A stretch of 64,000 bases of DNA from Roseovarius sp. 217. GTDB lineage: Bacteria > Pseudomonadota > Alphaproteobacteria > Rhodobacterales > Rhodobacteraceae. Under the pieces are notes generated by a model, which ran no database searches, was not told where the DNA came from, and saw only the letters and a list, made by a program, of their open reading frames with translations. Location of the stretch: positions 2,369,680 through 2,433,679 of the forward strand of contig NZ_CH902584.1 of assembly GCF_000152845.1 (NCBI RefSeq), written 5' to 3'. The position numbers and the translations under genes were made by a program. This document shows positions 42,721-53,267 of the stretch, in pieces; the stretch's first letter is position 1, and each line of letters begins with the position of its first letter.

Positions 42721-43230
42721 ATGGCCGATTATCCAAGCAGCTTCGATCGTGACGATCTGCTTAAATGCGCCCGTGGCGAATTGTTCGGCCCGGGTAACGC
42801 CCAATTGCCCGAACCGCCGATGCTGATGATGGATCGGATCACCGAGATTTCCGGAGATGGCGGCGCGCATGGCAAGGGACATGTGGTGGCGGAGTTCGAC
42901 ATCACACCGGACCTGTGGTTTTTCAAATGTCATTTTCCGGGCAACCCGATCATGCCCGGCTGTCTCGGGCTGGATGGTCTGTGGCAACTGACCGGCTTCA
43001 ACCTCGGCTGGCGCGGCTGGCAGGGGCGCGGCTATGCGCTGGGCGTGGGCGAGGTCAAGCTGACAGGCATGGTGCGACCCGACCGCAAGATGCTGACCTA
43101 TTATGTGGATTTCACCAAGGCGGTGCAGACCCGCCGCCTGACCATGGGCGTGGCCAATGGACGGGTCGAGGCGGATGGCGAGGTGATCTATCAGGTGACG
43201 GATATGAAAGTCGCGCTCTCGGAAACCTGA
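42721..43230 (+). CDS. fabA: 3-hydroxydecanoyl-ACP dehydratase/isomerase
   Basis: A 169-residue hot-dog-fold enzyme that dehydrates 3-hydroxydecanoyl-ACP and isomerises the product to start unsaturated fatty acid synthesis. The catalytic residues are H71 ([12 protein letters not shown]) and D85 (GLDGLWQL), one residue shifted from E. coli H70 and D84. The length is normal. In related bacteria fabB and fabI normally follow; here the next gene is an unrelated secreted protein, so the operon has been split. Confidence 0.95.
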   Translation: MADYPSSFDRDDLLKCARGELFGPGNAQLPEPPMLMMDRITEISGDGGAHGKGHVVAEFDITPDLWFFKCHFPGNPIMPGCLGLDGLWQLTGFNLGWRGWQGRGYALGVGEVKLTGMVRPDRKMLTYYVDFTKAVQTRRLTMGVANGRVEADGEVIYQVTDMKVALSET

Positions 43231-43254
43231 GCGCGCAAAGTGGGAGGGCGGTAG

Positions 43255-43686
43255 ATGCGCGGATGGATCACGGCACTCCTGAGCGTCATCGCCCTGCCCG
43301 CCACGGCCTGTCCTGAGGACCAGACGCTGTTTCTCAGCTGCGCTATGGAGCGGGGCGGCAAGGTGCTGCACGTCTGCAGCAGCGAAAAGGACGTGAGCTA
43401 CAGTTTTGGCCCCAAGGGTGGCGCGCCGGACCTGGCGCTGACACGCCCTATCGGTGATGGCGCGGAAATCGTGCCTTGGCCCGGCATCGGCCGCACCATC
43501 TGGGAGGCGGTGCGCCTGCGCAATAACGCGGTGATCTACGAGGTTTATGTAGGTTTCGATAAATTCGATGCGGTGGACGATACCAAACCCGACAGCCGCT
43601 TTGGTGGCGTTGTCGTGTTGCAGGACGGCAAGGGCGAGATTGCCCATCTCAAATGCCGTGCGGGCACCGTCGAGTATAGCTTTTGA
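43255..43686 (+). CDS. secreted hypothetical protein with paired cysteines
   Basis: A 143-residue protein with a signal peptide (MRGWITALLSVIALPATA-C). The mature part starts CPEDQ and has further cysteines (LSCAMERGG, HVCSS and LKCRAG), which may form disulphides in the periplasm. It is predicted to be mostly beta strand (VIYEVYVGFDKF, GGVVVLQDGKGEIAHL). It sits between fabA and nrdR, 24 bp after fabA. I do not recognise the family. Confidence 0.75.
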   Translation: MRGWITALLSVIALPATACPEDQTLFLSCAMERGGKVLHVCSSEKDVSYSFGPKGGAPDLALTRPIGDGAEIVPWPGIGRTIWEAVRLRNNAVIYEVYVGFDKFDAVDDTKPDSRFGGVVVLQDGKGEIAHLKCRAGTVEYSF

Positions 43687-43820
43687 TCCGATTTGCCCCC
43701 ATGATCTGGGACGCTAAAATCCCCCCTACCCAAAACCTTGCGGCTGTCCTATAGTGGCTGTGGATAACTGGGCATCAGACCCATGACCCAAGAGGCAAGG
43801 ACAGAAAAGGGGGACGGCCA

Positions 43821-44303
43821 ATGCGCTGCCCGTTTTGCGGAAATATAGATACACAGGTCAAAGATTCGCGCCCCGCAGAAGAGCATGTCTCGATCCGCAG
43901 GCGCAGGTTCTGCCCCGGTTGCGGCGGGCGATTCACCACCTATGAACGCGTGCAACTGCGCGATCTGGTGGTGGTGAAATCCAATGGCCGCCGCGAGGAT
44001 TTCGACCGTGATAAACTGGAACGCTCGATCCGGATCGCGCTTCAGAAACGTCCCATTGACCCTGAACGCATTGAACAGATGATTTCCGGTATCGTGCGGC
44101 GACTGGAGAGCATGGGCGAGACCGATATTCCCTCGAAAACCGTGGGTGAGATCGTGATGGAGAGCTTGGCACGGATCGACACAGTCGCCTATGTGCGCTT
44201 TGCCAGCGTCTACAAGAATTTCCAGGAAGCGGATGATTTCGACCGCTTTGTCAGCGAATTGCGGCCCGAGGACGCGGCCCTCAATCCCAAACCGGACGCG
44301 TGA
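43821..44303 (+). CDS. nrdR: NrdR, repressor of ribonucleotide reductase genes
   Basis: A 160-residue regulator that senses dNTP/ATP state. The zinc ribbon has C3, C6, C31 and C34 (CPFCG...CPGCGGRF). The ATP-cone domain follows (about 49-139, [20 protein letters not shown] and related). It ends within the start of ribD (GTGA overlap, 44300-44303), so the two are cotranslated, an arrangement common in proteobacteria. Confidence 0.96.
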   Translation: MRCPFCGNIDTQVKDSRPAEEHVSIRRRRFCPGCGGRFTTYERVQLRDLVVVKSNGRREDFDRDKLERSIRIALQKRPIDPERIEQMISGIVRRLESMGETDIPSKTVGEIVMESLARIDTVAYVRFASVYKNFQEADDFDRFVSELRPEDAALNPKPDA

Positions 44304-45394
44304 GCGGCGCCGACGCCCGCTTTATGGCGCTGGCCCTGTCGCTGGGGCGGCGGGGCATGGGGCAATGTGCGCCTAACCCGGCCGTGGGCTGTGTCATCGT
44401 GCAGGGTAGGCATATCGTCGGGCGCGGCTGGACCGCGCCCGGAGGGCGTCCCCATGCCGAAACGCAGGCTTTGGCGCAGGCGGGAGATCTGGCGCGCGGG
44501 GCCACGGCCTATGTCTCGTTGGAGCCCTGCGCCCATCACGGCAAGACCCCGCCCTGCGCCGACGCCCTGATTGCGGCGGGTATCACGCGGGTGGTGGCCC
44601 CGTTTGACGACAATGATCCGCGCGTTGCGGGGCGCGGCTTTGCGCGGCTGCGCGCGGCGGGGATCGAGGTCCGGACCGGCGTTCTTGCCGATGTGGCGGG
44701 GCGCGATCTGGCCGGGTTCCTCATGCGTAACGAGATCGGACGACCTTTGGTCACGCTCAAGCTGGCATCGAGCTTCGACGGGCGTATTGCCACCGCCACC
44801 GGCCACAGCCAGTGGATCACCGGGCCAGAGGCGCGGCGCGTGGTGCATACCTTGCGCGCGCGCCATGACGCGGTGATGGTGGGGGCAGGGACCGCGCGGG
44901 CCGATGATCCCATGCTCACAGTGCGCGACATGGGCGCGCGGCGTCAGCCGGTGCGTGTTGTGGTCTCGCGCAGACTCGACTTGCCGCTCCTGTCCAATCT
45001 CGCGCGCACAGCCAAGGATGTGCCGCTCTGGCTCTGCCATGGGCCGAATGTGGACCCGGCACTGGTTGCCGCGTGGCGCGGCATCGGCGCGCGGCTCGTG
45101 TCCTGCGAGGTCAGGCTGGGGCAGGTTGATCCGGCGTCTGTTCTCAAGGCGCTCGGGGCCGAGGGGCTGACACGGGTGTTCTGCGAAGGCGGTGGGGCGC
45201 TGGCAGCCTCGCTATTGTCGGCGGGGCTGGTGGATGAGCTGATCGGTTTCACCGCAGGCTTTGCCATTGGGGCAGAAGGGCTGCCGGGGATCGGCGCGCT
45301 GGGTCTGGCACGCCTGGAAGAGGCGGCGCGCTTTCGTTTGGTCGAGACACGCAGTTTGGGCGGTGATGTGATGCACCGCTGGACGCGCGCCTGA
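44300..45394 (+). CDS. ribD: bifunctional riboflavin deaminase-reductase RibD
   Basis: A 364-residue enzyme for the second and third steps of riboflavin synthesis. The N-terminal deaminase (1-145) has the zinc motif H52-A-E with C77 and C86 ([12 protein letters not shown]). The C-terminal reductase (about 150-360) has [29 protein letters not shown] and [12 protein letters not shown]. The start is a GTG overlapping the nrdR stop. Downstream lies a strong terminator hairpin shared with valS. Confidence 0.95.
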   Translation: MSGADARFMALALSLGRRGMGQCAPNPAVGCVIVQGRHIVGRGWTAPGGRPHAETQALAQAGDLARGATAYVSLEPCAHHGKTPPCADALIAAGITRVVAPFDDNDPRVAGRGFARLRAAGIEVRTGVLADVAGRDLAGFLMRNEIGRPLVTLKLASSFDGRIATATGHSQWITGPEARRVVHTLRARHDAVMVGAGTARADDPMLTVRDMGARRQPVRVVVSRRLDLPLLSNLARTAKDVPLWLCHGPNVDPALVAAWRGIGARLVSCEVRLGQVDPASVLKALGAEGLTRVFCEGGGALAASLLSAGLVDELIGFTAGFAIGAEGLPGIGALGLARLEEAARFRLVETRSLGGDVMHRWTRA

Positions 45395-45417
45395 TCGCAG
45401 GCGGATTTTTGAGTATT

Positions 45418-45458
45418 TGACCCAAGAAAAAGCAGAGGTCCTGCTTCGTCTTGGGTCA
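45418..45458. terminator. two-way terminator between ribD and valS
   Basis: TGACCCAAGA (45418-45427) pairs perfectly with TCTTGGGTCA (45449-45458). The inner part has another short stem, GCAG with CTGC. The hairpin follows ATTTTTGAG and lies midway between two convergent stops, so it can end transcription from both sides. Confidence 0.75.
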
Positions 45459-45482
45459 TACAGGCCCGCACAGGGCCATGGT

Positions 45483-48400
45483 TCAACCCAGTTCTGCCAG
45501 CCGCGCCAAGGCCGCGCGCAATTTGCTGTCCTCGTCCTCGCGCAGGGCGAGGTTCTCGCGCGCCTCAACCACCACTTCCTCGGGGGCCGAGGCCACGAAA
45601 TTGGGGTTGTTCAAGCGACCGCGCAATCCGCCCAATTCCTTTTCCAGCTTGGTCAGCGTCTTTTCCAACCGCGCCTTTTCCTCGGCCACGTCGATGATAT
45701 CGGCCAGTGGCAGGCCAAAGCTGCCGCCCTCGACCGCCACTGTGACGCAGCCTTTGGGGAAACGGTCCACATCCGTCAGGCTCTCGATGCGGGCCAGCCG
45801 CTTGATCATCACCTCGTTGCGCGCCCAGGCTGCACGCCCGGCCTCGTTCAACTCTGTGACCAGAAGCGGCACATAGAGACCGGCCGGCACATGCATCTGC
45901 GCGCGGGCCGAGCGGATTTGCTCGATGAGGGCGATCACCCAGTTCATTTCGCGGTCCGCAGCGGGGTCGATCAGTTCGCTGCCGTAGGTCGGCCAATCAC
46001 CATGCACGAGCATCTTGGCGCGCGCACCCAGCGTGCCCCAGAGTTCCTCGGTGATGAAGGGCGTGATCGGATGCAAGAGGATCAGGCCCTGGTCGATGAC
46101 CCAGGCCATGGTGGCCTGCGTTTCCGCCTTGGTGGCTGCATCCCCATCCAGCAGCAGCGGCTTGGAAAACTCCACATACCAGTCGCAGACCGTGCCCCAG
46201 ACAAAGGCATAGAGCGCGCCCGCCGCATCGTTGAAGCGGAAGTTTTCTAGCGCTTCATCGACGGTTGCGCGGGTCTTGGCGGTCTCGCCGATGATCCATT
46301 TGTTGACCGTGGCGGTGGGCGTGGGAACCATGCCGGTCGAGCCGACCGCGCCGTTCATCTCGGCAAAGCGGGCGGCATTCCACAGTTTGGTGGTGAAATT
46401 GCGATAGCCCGCGATGCGCTCTTTCGAGAGCTTCAGGTCGCGCCCCATGGCGGCCATAGAGGTCAATGTGAACCGCACCGCATCGGTGCCATAATCCGCA
46501 ATCAGATCCAGCGGGTCGAGCACATTGCCTAGGCTCTTGGACATCTTCTTGCCCTTCTCGTCGCGCACGAGAGCGTGGACATAGACATGGCTGAACGGCT
46601 TTTGCCCGACCACGGCATATTGCATCATCATCATCCGTGCGACCCAGAAAAAGATGATGTCAAAGCCGGTGATGAGAACAGAGGTCGGGAAATAGCGCTT
46701 GAGTTCCGCCGTGTCCTCGGGCCAGCCCAGCGTGCCGATGGGCCAGAGACCCGACGAGAACCATGTGTCGAGCACGTCGGGGTCGCGCCAGACCGGATAG
46801 ACCAGATGGGTGGGGTCTTGCGTGGCGGTATACTCTGCCAGTGCACTGGCCAGTTGATGCAGCGCCTCATCCCGGCTCGCGACTTCAACCACCCGCATCG
46901 CGGCCAGAGGCACCGGCAGGCTGGCGAGCCTGTCGTGATAGGCGTCCGAGACGGTGCCAAAATCCGCACCGCATTCCATCAAGGGGCTGAGATGCCCTTC
47001 GTTCAAGAGGCGCAGCATTTCCACCAGATCGAGCGTGCCATCGCCCTCGTCATCGTGGAAATCCGGCGCGCTGAGGTCAAAGCCGTACCACACCGGAATC
47101 TGATGCCCCCACCAGAGTTGCCGAGAGATGCACCATGGCTCGATATTCTCCAGCCAGTGGAAATAGACCTTGCGGTCGCTTTCCGGCAGGATCGTCACCT
47201 CGCCCGAGCGCACGGCGTCGAGGGCGGGGCCAACGATCTTGGCGGTGTCGACGAACCATTGATCGGTCAGCATCGGCTCGATGACGACTTTGGAGCGGTC
47301 GCCGAAGGGCTGCATGATCGGTTTGGCCTCGACGAAGGGCACGTCCTCTCCGTCCTCCGTCGTCACCATCACCGCCAGCCCTTCCTCTGTGATCTCGGCC
47401 ACGACCTGTTCCCGCGACTCGAACCGATCCAGACCGCGCAGGTGGTCGGGCACGAGGTTCAACGTGTCCACCTCTTCGATGGTGAACGCCGCCCCTTCGG
47501 CGATCTCCTGCGCGCGGGTGGCACATTCGGCGTAGGGCGCGCCATCGGCCCGCATCTGCGCGCGGGTATCCATCAGGCGGTACATCGGGATGCCATTTCG
47601 GCTCGCCACGCCATAATCGTTGAAATCATGCGCGCCGGTGATCTTGACCGCGCCCGAACCGAAATCGGGATCGGGGTAGTCATCGGTGATGATCGGGATC
47701 AGGCGGCGATGCTCCTTTGGTCCCACCGGGATTTCGCAGAGTTTTCCGATAATTGGCGCGTAACGTTCATCTGATGGATGAACAGCGACGGCGCCATCAC
47801 CCAACATGGTTTCCGGCCGGGTGGTGGCGATGGAAATGTAATCTCGCGTTTCCCGCAGGGTCACGTTGCCGTCTGCGTCTTTCTCGACATAGTCATAGGT
47901 CTCGCCCCCGGCCAGCGGGTATTTGAAATGCCACATATGGCCCGCGACCTCGATATTCTCGACCTCAAGATCGGAAATCGCCGTCTCGAAATGCGGATCC
48001 CAATTGACCAATCGCTTGCCGCGATAGATCAGACCCTTGGCGTGCATATCGACAAAGACCTTGATGACGGCATCATGGAAATTGCCCTCTTCGCCCGCCG
48101 GTGCCCCCGGTGCGCCTGACATGGTAAAGGCGTTGCGCGACCAGTCGCAGGAGGCGCCCAAGCGTTTCAACTGATTGATGATCGTATCGCCGGATTGCGT
48201 CTTCCACTCCCAGACCTTTTCGAGAAACGCCTCACGCCCCATCTCGCGGCGTGAAGGCGCGCCCTCGGCGGCCAGCTTGCGCTCGACCACCATCTGCGTG
48301 GCGATGCCCGCGTGATCCTGCCCCGGCTGCCAGAGCGTGTCATGCCCGCGCATCCGGTGCCAGCGGATCAGAATATCCTGAAGCGTATTATTGAAGGCAT

Positions 48401-48566
48401 GCCCCATATGCAGGCTGCCGGTCACATTGGGCGGCGGGATCATGATGCTGAAGGTCTCGGCCCCCGGCGCGGCATTTGCCCCGGCCCGGAACGCGCCTGC
48501 GTCCTCCCACGCCTGATAGAGCCGCGTCTCGGCCTCGGCCGCGTCGAATGTCTTTTCCATCGCCAT
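45483..48566 (-). CDS. valS: valyl-tRNA synthetase
   Basis: A 1,027-residue class I aminoacyl-tRNA synthetase. The HIGH signature appears as HMGH in [13 protein letters not shown]. The connective editing domain occupies about 200-420, KMSKS appears as [13 protein letters not shown], the anticodon-binding domain follows, and the C-terminus is the coiled-coil arm ([19 protein letters not shown]). I start at ATG 48566 (MAMEKTFDA); a nearby ATG at 48560 is also possible. The sequence is complete and typical of the alphaproteobacterial form. The minus-strand gene is monocistronic. Confidence 0.97.
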   Translation of the reverse strand: MAMEKTFDAAEAETRLYQAWEDAGAFRAGANAAPGAETFSIMIPPPNVTGSLHMGHAFNNTLQDILIRWHRMRGHDTLWQPGQDHAGIATQMVVERKLAAEGAPSRREMGREAFLEKVWEWKTQSGDTIINQLKRLGASCDWSRNAFTMSGAPGAPAGEEGNFHDAVIKVFVDMHAKGLIYRGKRLVNWDPHFETAISDLEVENIEVAGHMWHFKYPLAGGETYDYVEKDADGNVTLRETRDYISIATTRPETMLGDGAVAVHPSDERYAPIIGKLCEIPVGPKEHRRLIPIITDDYPDPDFGSGAVKITGAHDFNDYGVASRNGIPMYRLMDTRAQMRADGAPYAECATRAQEIAEGAAFTIEEVDTLNLVPDHLRGLDRFESREQVVAEITEEGLAVMVTTEDGEDVPFVEAKPIMQPFGDRSKVVIEPMLTDQWFVDTAKIVGPALDAVRSGEVTILPESDRKVYFHWLENIEPWCISRQLWWGHQIPVWYGFDLSAPDFHDDEGDGTLDLVEMLRLLNEGHLSPLMECGADFGTVSDAYHDRLASLPVPLAAMRVVEVASRDEALHQLASALAEYTATQDPTHLVYPVWRDPDVLDTWFSSGLWPIGTLGWPEDTAELKRYFPTSVLITGFDIIFFWVARMMMMQYAVVGQKPFSHVYVHALVRDEKGKKMSKSLGNVLDPLDLIADYGTDAVRFTLTSMAAMGRDLKLSKERIAGYRNFTTKLWNAARFAEMNGAVGSTGMVPTPTATVNKWIIGETAKTRATVDEALENFRFNDAAGALYAFVWGTVCDWYVEFSKPLLLDGDAATKAETQATMAWVIDQGLILLHPITPFITEELWGTLGARAKMLVHGDWPTYGSELIDPAADREMNWVIALIEQIRSARAQMHVPAGLYVPLLVTELNEAGRAAWARNEVMIKRLARIESLTDVDRFPKGCVTVAVEGGSFGLPLADIIDVAEEKARLEKTLTKLEKELGGLRGRLNNPNFVASAPEEVVVEARENLALREDEDSKLRAALARLAELG

Positions 48567-48724
48567 GACGTCTTGATCCTGCAAAAACCGGGTTTCGCCC
48601 TGCTCTATCTAATGTGGGCTCAGAGGAAAAGCCAAAGCGCGCATTTTCTTGGCCCGCCTGCGTGACAAGCGGGGGCAATGTGGCGCAGAGTGTCCGGCAA
48701 AACACGATGAGGGAGAACAGGCAG

Positions 48725-49699
48725 ATGGACGGGGTCCGGCAATGGCGGTTGAGCCGGGATGGCAAGGGCACGCCGGTCGATGCGACAGGCGAGACGCTGG
48801 CGGACTGGCAGGACAGGCAATCGCTGACATGGGTGCATGTCAATTGCGCCCATCCCGGTGCGCGTGAGTGGCTGGAGGCCTCGGGGCTGGACCCGCTGGT
48901 GCTGCGCGCGCTGCTCGCGCCTGAAACCCGGCCGCGCGCAACCGTGCATGGGTCTGGCGTGCTCACCAACCTGCGCGGTGTCAATCTCAACCCCGGTGAC
49001 GAGGTCGAGGATATGGTGTCCCTGCGGATGTGGGTCACCGAGGGGCTGGTGGTCAGCGTGCAACTGCGTCGTCTGATGGCGGTGAGCGATGTCATGGAAG
49101 GCATCACGCGCGATCAGGGGCCGGATGGTGCGGCGGAACTGGTGGCGCGCCTGGCGCTGCGTCTGGCAGACCGGGCAGAGCCGGTGGTCGCCGGGTTGAA
49201 CGAAAAGCTGGATCTGCTTGAAGATCATGTGATCGACACTCTGGCGGTGCTCGACCGGCGCGATCTGGCGGATGTGCGGCGGGTGGCGATCATGCTGCGA
49301 CGGCACATGGCACCGCAACGCGATGCGCTCAGCACCTTTGAGATTGAGGATATGCCGTGGATTCGCAGCCACGACCGCAGCCGGTTGCGCGAAGCCACAG
49401 AGCGGGTGACGCGGCTGGCCGAGGAGTTGGACGCGATCCGCGACCGCGCACAGGTGGTGCATGATCAGATCATGGATGCCCGCGCGGAATCGATGAACCG
49501 CCAGATGCTGCTCTTGTCCGTGGTGGCGGCGATCTTTCTGCCGCTGGGGTTGATCACCGGGCTCTTGGGGATCAATGTGGGCGGCATGCCCGGCGCGGAT
49601 GACGTGCGCGCATTCTGGCTGGTCTGCGCCGGGCTGGTGGTGCTGGGGGTGGCGTTGATGGCGATTTTCTGGCGCATGGGGCTCTTGGGGCGGCGCTAA
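48725..49699 (+). CDS. zntB: ZntB-like CorA-family metal transporter
   Basis: A 324-residue pentameric channel-type transporter. A large cytoplasmic domain (about 1-260) with the long stalk helix is followed by two C-terminal transmembrane helices. The loop motif reads GLLGINVGGMPG, the GxN form of ZntB proteins, instead of GMN as in most CorA. ZntB moves zinc with protons. The ATG at 48725 follows GGGAGAACAGGCAG. Its end overlaps the convergent HD gene by 4 bp. Confidence 0.9.
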   Translation: MDGVRQWRLSRDGKGTPVDATGETLADWQDRQSLTWVHVNCAHPGAREWLEASGLDPLVLRALLAPETRPRATVHGSGVLTNLRGVNLNPGDEVEDMVSLRMWVTEGLVVSVQLRRLMAVSDVMEGITRDQGPDGAAELVARLALRLADRAEPVVAGLNEKLDLLEDHVIDTLAVLDRRDLADVRRVAIMLRRHMAPQRDALSTFEIEDMPWIRSHDRSRLREATERVTRLAEELDAIRDRAQVVHDQIMDARAESMNRQMLLLSVVAAIFLPLGLITGLLGINVGGMPGADDVRAFWLVCAGLVVLGVALMAIFWRMGLLGRR

Positions 49700-50325
49700 C
49701 CTCGGTTCTGGCGCGCCGACGCGAGGGATACATCAGTCAGCGGTACGCGCAGGCCCGCGCGGATCACCGCCGGGTCGTAGGGTTTGCGCGCAAACACCTC
49801 TTCGACCAGCGGGGCAAAAAATTCCAGCGGCAGGTTGTCGTACTCGGGATCAAAGCTGGCCTGATCCCAGCGTTCGCAAAACTCGGCGCAATCGTCAAAA
49901 TAGGCATTGCCCCGGTGACGGTCGCGCTTGTGCTGATCAAACCCGTCAAGGTGCTGGCCATAATAAAGCATCTGGAAATCGCCATGGGTCGCCACGCACC
50001 AGGTGCATTGTTCGCGCAAAAACGGCTTGAGGATCGTCGCGGCGTATTCGTCGTGATTGTAGGGCGCATAGATATCGCCAATGTCGTGCAAGAGTGCGGC
50101 GACCACCCAATCGGTATCCGCGCCCCCGCGCCACGCCCGTGTGGCCGACTGGACAGAGTGCCCAAGCCGGGTGATCTGATAGCCTGACAGGCTCTGATCC
50201 AGATCGACCAGCGCGCTCAACAGGCGCTTGGCCGTGTGTCGGGTATGGTCGATCTCATGGGCGGTGAGGAATTCGTAGTCCTCTTTGGTGCCGTCCTTCA
50301 TTTGTCTGAAACTGACCGTGTCCAT
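49696..50325 (-). CDS. HD-domain phosphohydrolase
   Basis: A 209-residue HD-superfamily protein. Metal ligands are seen in AHEIDHTRHTAKRLL, the doublet LLHDIGDIYAPYNHDEYA and the later VATHGDFQMLYYGQH. This pattern resembles the phosphonate-type HD hydrolases that degrade 2-amino-1-hydroxyethyl or similar phosphonates, or inositol-oxygenase-like oxygenases. The ATG at 50325 (MDTVSFRQMK) is used. It lies alone, between ZntB and the Lrp-type regulator. Substrate unknown. Confidence 0.8.
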   Translation of the reverse strand: MDTVSFRQMKDGTKEDYEFLTAHEIDHTRHTAKRLLSALVDLDQSLSGYQITRLGHSVQSATRAWRGGADTDWVVAALLHDIGDIYAPYNHDEYAATILKPFLREQCTWCVATHGDFQMLYYGQHLDGFDQHKRDRHRGNAYFDDCAEFCERWDQASFDPEYDNLPLEFFAPLVEEVFARKPYDPAVIRAGLRVPLTDVSLASARQNRG

Positions 50326-50367
50326 GCCTGCGCCTCCGCTTGTGTTGGTGCGGCCAGACTGCTGCAC

Positions 50368-50802
50368 TCAGTGACCCCGGTCAAGTTTGGTCGAGAGGTG
50401 AATCAGGCTCTCGGAACTGCGCACGCCCTTGGCCTCGCCGATGCGGTCCAGGGTCTCATCCAGCGCTTCGGTGGTCTCCGCCTCAATCATCACGATCAGG
50501 TCGAACCGCCCCGAAGTGGTATGCACCCGGCGCACCTGTGGCAGCGATTTCAGCCGTGCCAGCACCGTTGGGCCAGAGCGCGGCTCGATGCTGACCAGCG
50601 CCGTTGCGCGCAGGGCAGGGCGTGTCTCGGCGCTCAGCCTCAGGCTATAGCCCGTGATGACCCCAGAGGTTTCCAGCCGGTCAAGCCGCGCCTGCACGGT
50701 GGTGCGCGCCAACCCCAATTTGCGCGCCAGTGTCGCCACCGGCAGGCGGGCGTTTTCCTGCAAGAGTGCGATCAAGGCATGATCAGTTTCGTCTATTTGC
50801 AT
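50368..50802 (-). CDS. Lrp/AsnC-family regulator
   Basis: A 144-residue regulator with an N-terminal helix-turn-helix (IDETDHALIALLQENARLPVATLARKLGLARTTVQARLDRLE in family terms) and a C-terminal ligand-binding RAM domain (ALVSIEPRSGPTVLARLK and VHTTSGRFDLIVMIEAET). The start is ATG 50802. It is divergent from the PLP decarboxylase, with a dyad at 50811-50823 just upstream of its own start. It probably senses an amino acid such as ornithine or lysine and controls the decarboxylase. Confidence 0.9.
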   Translation of the reverse strand: MQIDETDHALIALLQENARLPVATLARKLGLARTTVQARLDRLETSGVITGYSLRLSAETRPALRATALVSIEPRSGPTVLARLKSLPQVRRVHTTSGRFDLIVMIEAETTEALDETLDRIGEAKGVRSSESLIHLSTKLDRGH

Positions 50803-50810
50803 GATCACCT

Positions 50811-50823
50811 CGTCAATATGACG
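50811..50823 (+). promoter_or_regulatory. Lrp-type operator candidate
   Basis: CGTCAATATGACG is an imperfect 13-bp palindrome (outer arms CGTCA and TGACG). It lies 9 bp upstream of the Lrp-type start and 95 bp from the decarboxylase start. AT-rich sequence follows to about 50850 and could be the second half of a wrapped site. Confidence 0.5.
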
Positions 50824-50917
50824 ACTATATCTGCCAATATATACGAAATGACACCATGAATCGACGAGAATTCGCGGCACACTCAAAGAAAAGACGCAGC
50901 AGATTGAGGTATGTCCG

Positions 50918-52048
50918 ATGAAAAACGCCGCCCCCTGGTCCGATCCGCGCGCCCATCTGATGCGCCAGACCCCCGATGCGGCGCTGCTCTATTTTTCACC
51001 CGACCAATTGCAAGCCACCGCCCGAGCCTTTCAGTCCGGGTTTCCGGGGCTTGTGACCTATGCGGTCAAGGCCAATCCGGGGGCCGAGGTGCTGGCCAAT
51101 CTGGTGGCGGCGGGGATCACTGCCTTTGACGTGGCCAGCCCCGAGGAAATGCGCGCCGTGCGCGACGTCTGCCCCGATGCCGTGCTGCATTACAACAACC
51201 CCGTGCGGTCCATCCCCGAGATCGAGGTTGCGTCGCAAATGGGCGTGCGGTCCTATTCCATCGACTGCCTGCGCGAATTGGACAAGCTGACGGGGCGGAT
51301 TGCACCCGATGCCGAAATCACCGTGCGCCTTGCCCTGCCGGTGCGCGGTGCTGCCTATGATTTCGGGGCCAAGTTCGGCGTCGGGCCAGAGCGCGCTGCG
51401 GACTTGCTGCGCGTCGTCGCAGAGCGTGGCTTTACCCCCTCGATGACCTTTCATCCCGGCACCCAATGCGCCGACCCGGCGGCATGGGGTGCCTATATCA
51501 GTGTCGTCGCCGAGGTGGCGCATGCGGCGGGCGTGCGTCTGGCACGGCTCAACGTGGGCGGCGGCTTTGCGTCGCATCGGACCGGGACCACGCCGGATCT
51601 GACCGCGGTTTTTGATCACATCGGGGCCGAGGTGGCGCGGGTCTTTGGGCCCAATGCTCCGGCGCTCGTGTGCGAGCCGGGCCGCGCCATGGTGGCCGAG
51701 GCCTTTAGTATGGCCGTGCGCGTCAAGGCGCTGCGCGACAGTGGCGCCATCTTTGTCAATGACGGGGTCTACGGCGGTCTCACCGAAATCCGCGATATCG
51801 GCGCGCCGGACCGCCTCACCGTGCTGGCCCCGGACGGCACGCCCCGCACCGGCGCGCCGCTGCCGCGCGTGGTCTTTGGTCCGACCTGCGACAGCATCGA
51901 CCGGCTGCCTGATCCTCTGCCTCTGCCGTCGGATCTGGCCGAGGGCGATTACTTGCTGATTGCGGGCATGGGGGCCTATACCCGCTGCCTCAGCACCGAT
52001 TTCAACGGCTATGGCCTGCGCGAGATTGTGACCGTTGCGCAACTGTAA
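50918..52048 (+). CDS. ornithine/lysine/diaminopimelate decarboxylase-like PLP enzyme
   Basis: A 376-residue fold-type III PLP decarboxylase. The N-terminal alanine-racemase-like barrel has the PLP lysine K51 (TYAVKANPG), then a phosphate-binding glycine loop (NVGGGF) and EPGRAMVAEA. The C-terminal beta domain has the specificity region FGPTCDSIDRL and GAYTRCLS, as in ornithine decarboxylases. The product would be a polyamine such as putrescine. It is controlled most likely by the divergent Lrp-type protein. Confidence 0.9.
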   Translation: MKNAAPWSDPRAHLMRQTPDAALLYFSPDQLQATARAFQSGFPGLVTYAVKANPGAEVLANLVAAGITAFDVASPEEMRAVRDVCPDAVLHYNNPVRSIPEIEVASQMGVRSYSIDCLRELDKLTGRIAPDAEITVRLALPVRGAAYDFGAKFGVGPERAADLLRVVAERGFTPSMTFHPGTQCADPAAWGAYISVVAEVAHAAGVRLARLNVGGGFASHRTGTTPDLTAVFDHIGAEVARVFGPNAPALVCEPGRAMVAEAFSMAVRVKALRDSGAIFVNDGVYGGLTEIRDIGAPDRLTVLAPDGTPRTGAPLPRVVFGPTCDSIDRLPDPLPLPSDLAEGDYLLIAGMGAYTRCLSTDFNGYGLREIVTVAQL

Positions 52049-52166
52049 CGCGGCGCTCACAGTGATTTTCATGGAATCGCAACGGATTTCTGCGCAAGCT
52101 GAGGACAAGTCCCGGTCGCGCCCTTGACCCCTTGGGCGCGCTCTCGGGCGGCAAAGGCGGTGCGTC

Positions 52167-53255
52167 ATGTCATGGCGGAGTTGGACCAAGAGCGTTCTGG
52201 ACTGGCTGCGGCCGGGGCCGAGTGAGGCGCACCCGGCCTTTGGCCACCGGCGCGGGCCGGTCAACCATGTGCTCATCCTCGACGGTACGATGTCGAGCCT
52301 GTCACCGGGGTTTGAAACCAACGCCGGCCTCACCTACAAATTGCTGCGTGAGGTGTCGGGGGCCAATCTCTCGCTCTATTACGAGGCGGGGATTCAATGG
52401 CGCGACTGGCGCGCCACCGGCGACATCGTGATGGGGCGTGGCATCAACCGCCAGATTCGCCGCGCCTATGGCTATCTGGCCAATCGCTACCGCCCCGGTG
52501 ACCGGATTTTCCTCTTGGGCTACTCACGTGGCGCTTATGCGGTGCGCTCGCTGGCAGGCGTGATCGACCGCATCGGCCTCTTGCGCGCCGAAGAGGCGAC
52601 AGAGCGCAATGTGCATCAGGCCTTTCGCCATTACCGCTGCACGCCCTCGGGCCGCGCCGCTCAGGCCTTTGCCCGCGCCCATTGCCATGAGAATACCCAT
52701 GTCGAGATGATCGGTGTCTGGGATACGGTCAAGGCGCTGGGCCTGCGCGTCCCGATTCTCTGGCGCTTTCGCGCCGATGCGCATGGTTTTCACAATCACC
52801 AACTGGGGCGCACCACGCGGCACGGCTATCATGCGCTGGCCCTCGATGAGACCCGCAATGCCTATACGCCTGTGCTCTGGGATTGCCCGCCCGAATTCGA
52901 CGGCCATGTCGAACAGGTCTGGTTCCGGGGCTGTCACTCGGATGTGGGCGGGCAACTCTGCGGCATCCATGCCGCGCGTCCCCTCGCCAATATCCCACTG
53001 GTCTGGATGCTTGAGCGGCTTGAGGGCTGCGCGTTGCCGCTGCCCGCCGATTGGCGCGCGCGCTTTCCGCAGGATATCCATGCGCCCTCGGTGGGCACAT
53101 GGGCGGGCTGGGGCAAGATCCTCGTGCTGCGCCGCCCCCGCGTGGTGGGGCGCGACCGCTCTGAGCGCCTGCATGAGAGCGTGGGGGGTCTTGCCCGCCG
53201 TCGCTGGGGCGGCCCGCGTCTGACCGGCGTGTTCAAGCAGCAGGGCGGCACCTGA
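52167..53255 (+). CDS. DUF2235 alpha/beta-hydrolase-like protein
   Basis: A 362-residue protein with the DUF2235 hydrolase fold, the catalytic fold of Tle1-type phospholipases. The nucleophile elbow is G-Y-S120-R-G; the DGTMSS motif lies near residue 39; VWDTVKALG and a histidine-aspartate pair (GCHSDVGG) supply the rest of a Ser-Asp-His triad. No type VI secretion genes are present in the window, so it probably acts as a house-keeping lipase or esterase. It ends 12 bp from the convergent Kef gene. Confidence 0.85.
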   Translation: MSWRSWTKSVLDWLRPGPSEAHPAFGHRRGPVNHVLILDGTMSSLSPGFETNAGLTYKLLREVSGANLSLYYEAGIQWRDWRATGDIVMGRGINRQIRRAYGYLANRYRPGDRIFLLGYSRGAYAVRSLAGVIDRIGLLRAEEATERNVHQAFRHYRCTPSGRAAQAFARAHCHENTHVEMIGVWDTVKALGLRVPILWRFRADAHGFHNHQLGRTTRHGYHALALDETRNAYTPVLWDCPPEFDGHVEQVWFRGCHSDVGGQLCGIHAARPLANIPLVWMLERLEGCALPLPADWRARFPQDIHAPSVGTWAGWGKILVLRRPRVVGRDRSERLHESVGGLARRRWGGPRLTGVFKQQGGT

Positions 53256-53267
53256 GCGCGCTCCGCC

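Noticed and set aside
46575-47774. Long open frame (399 codons) on the plus strand inside valS.
   Set aside because: It is antisense to the conserved valS gene and has no recognisable motif. High GC content makes such frames common.
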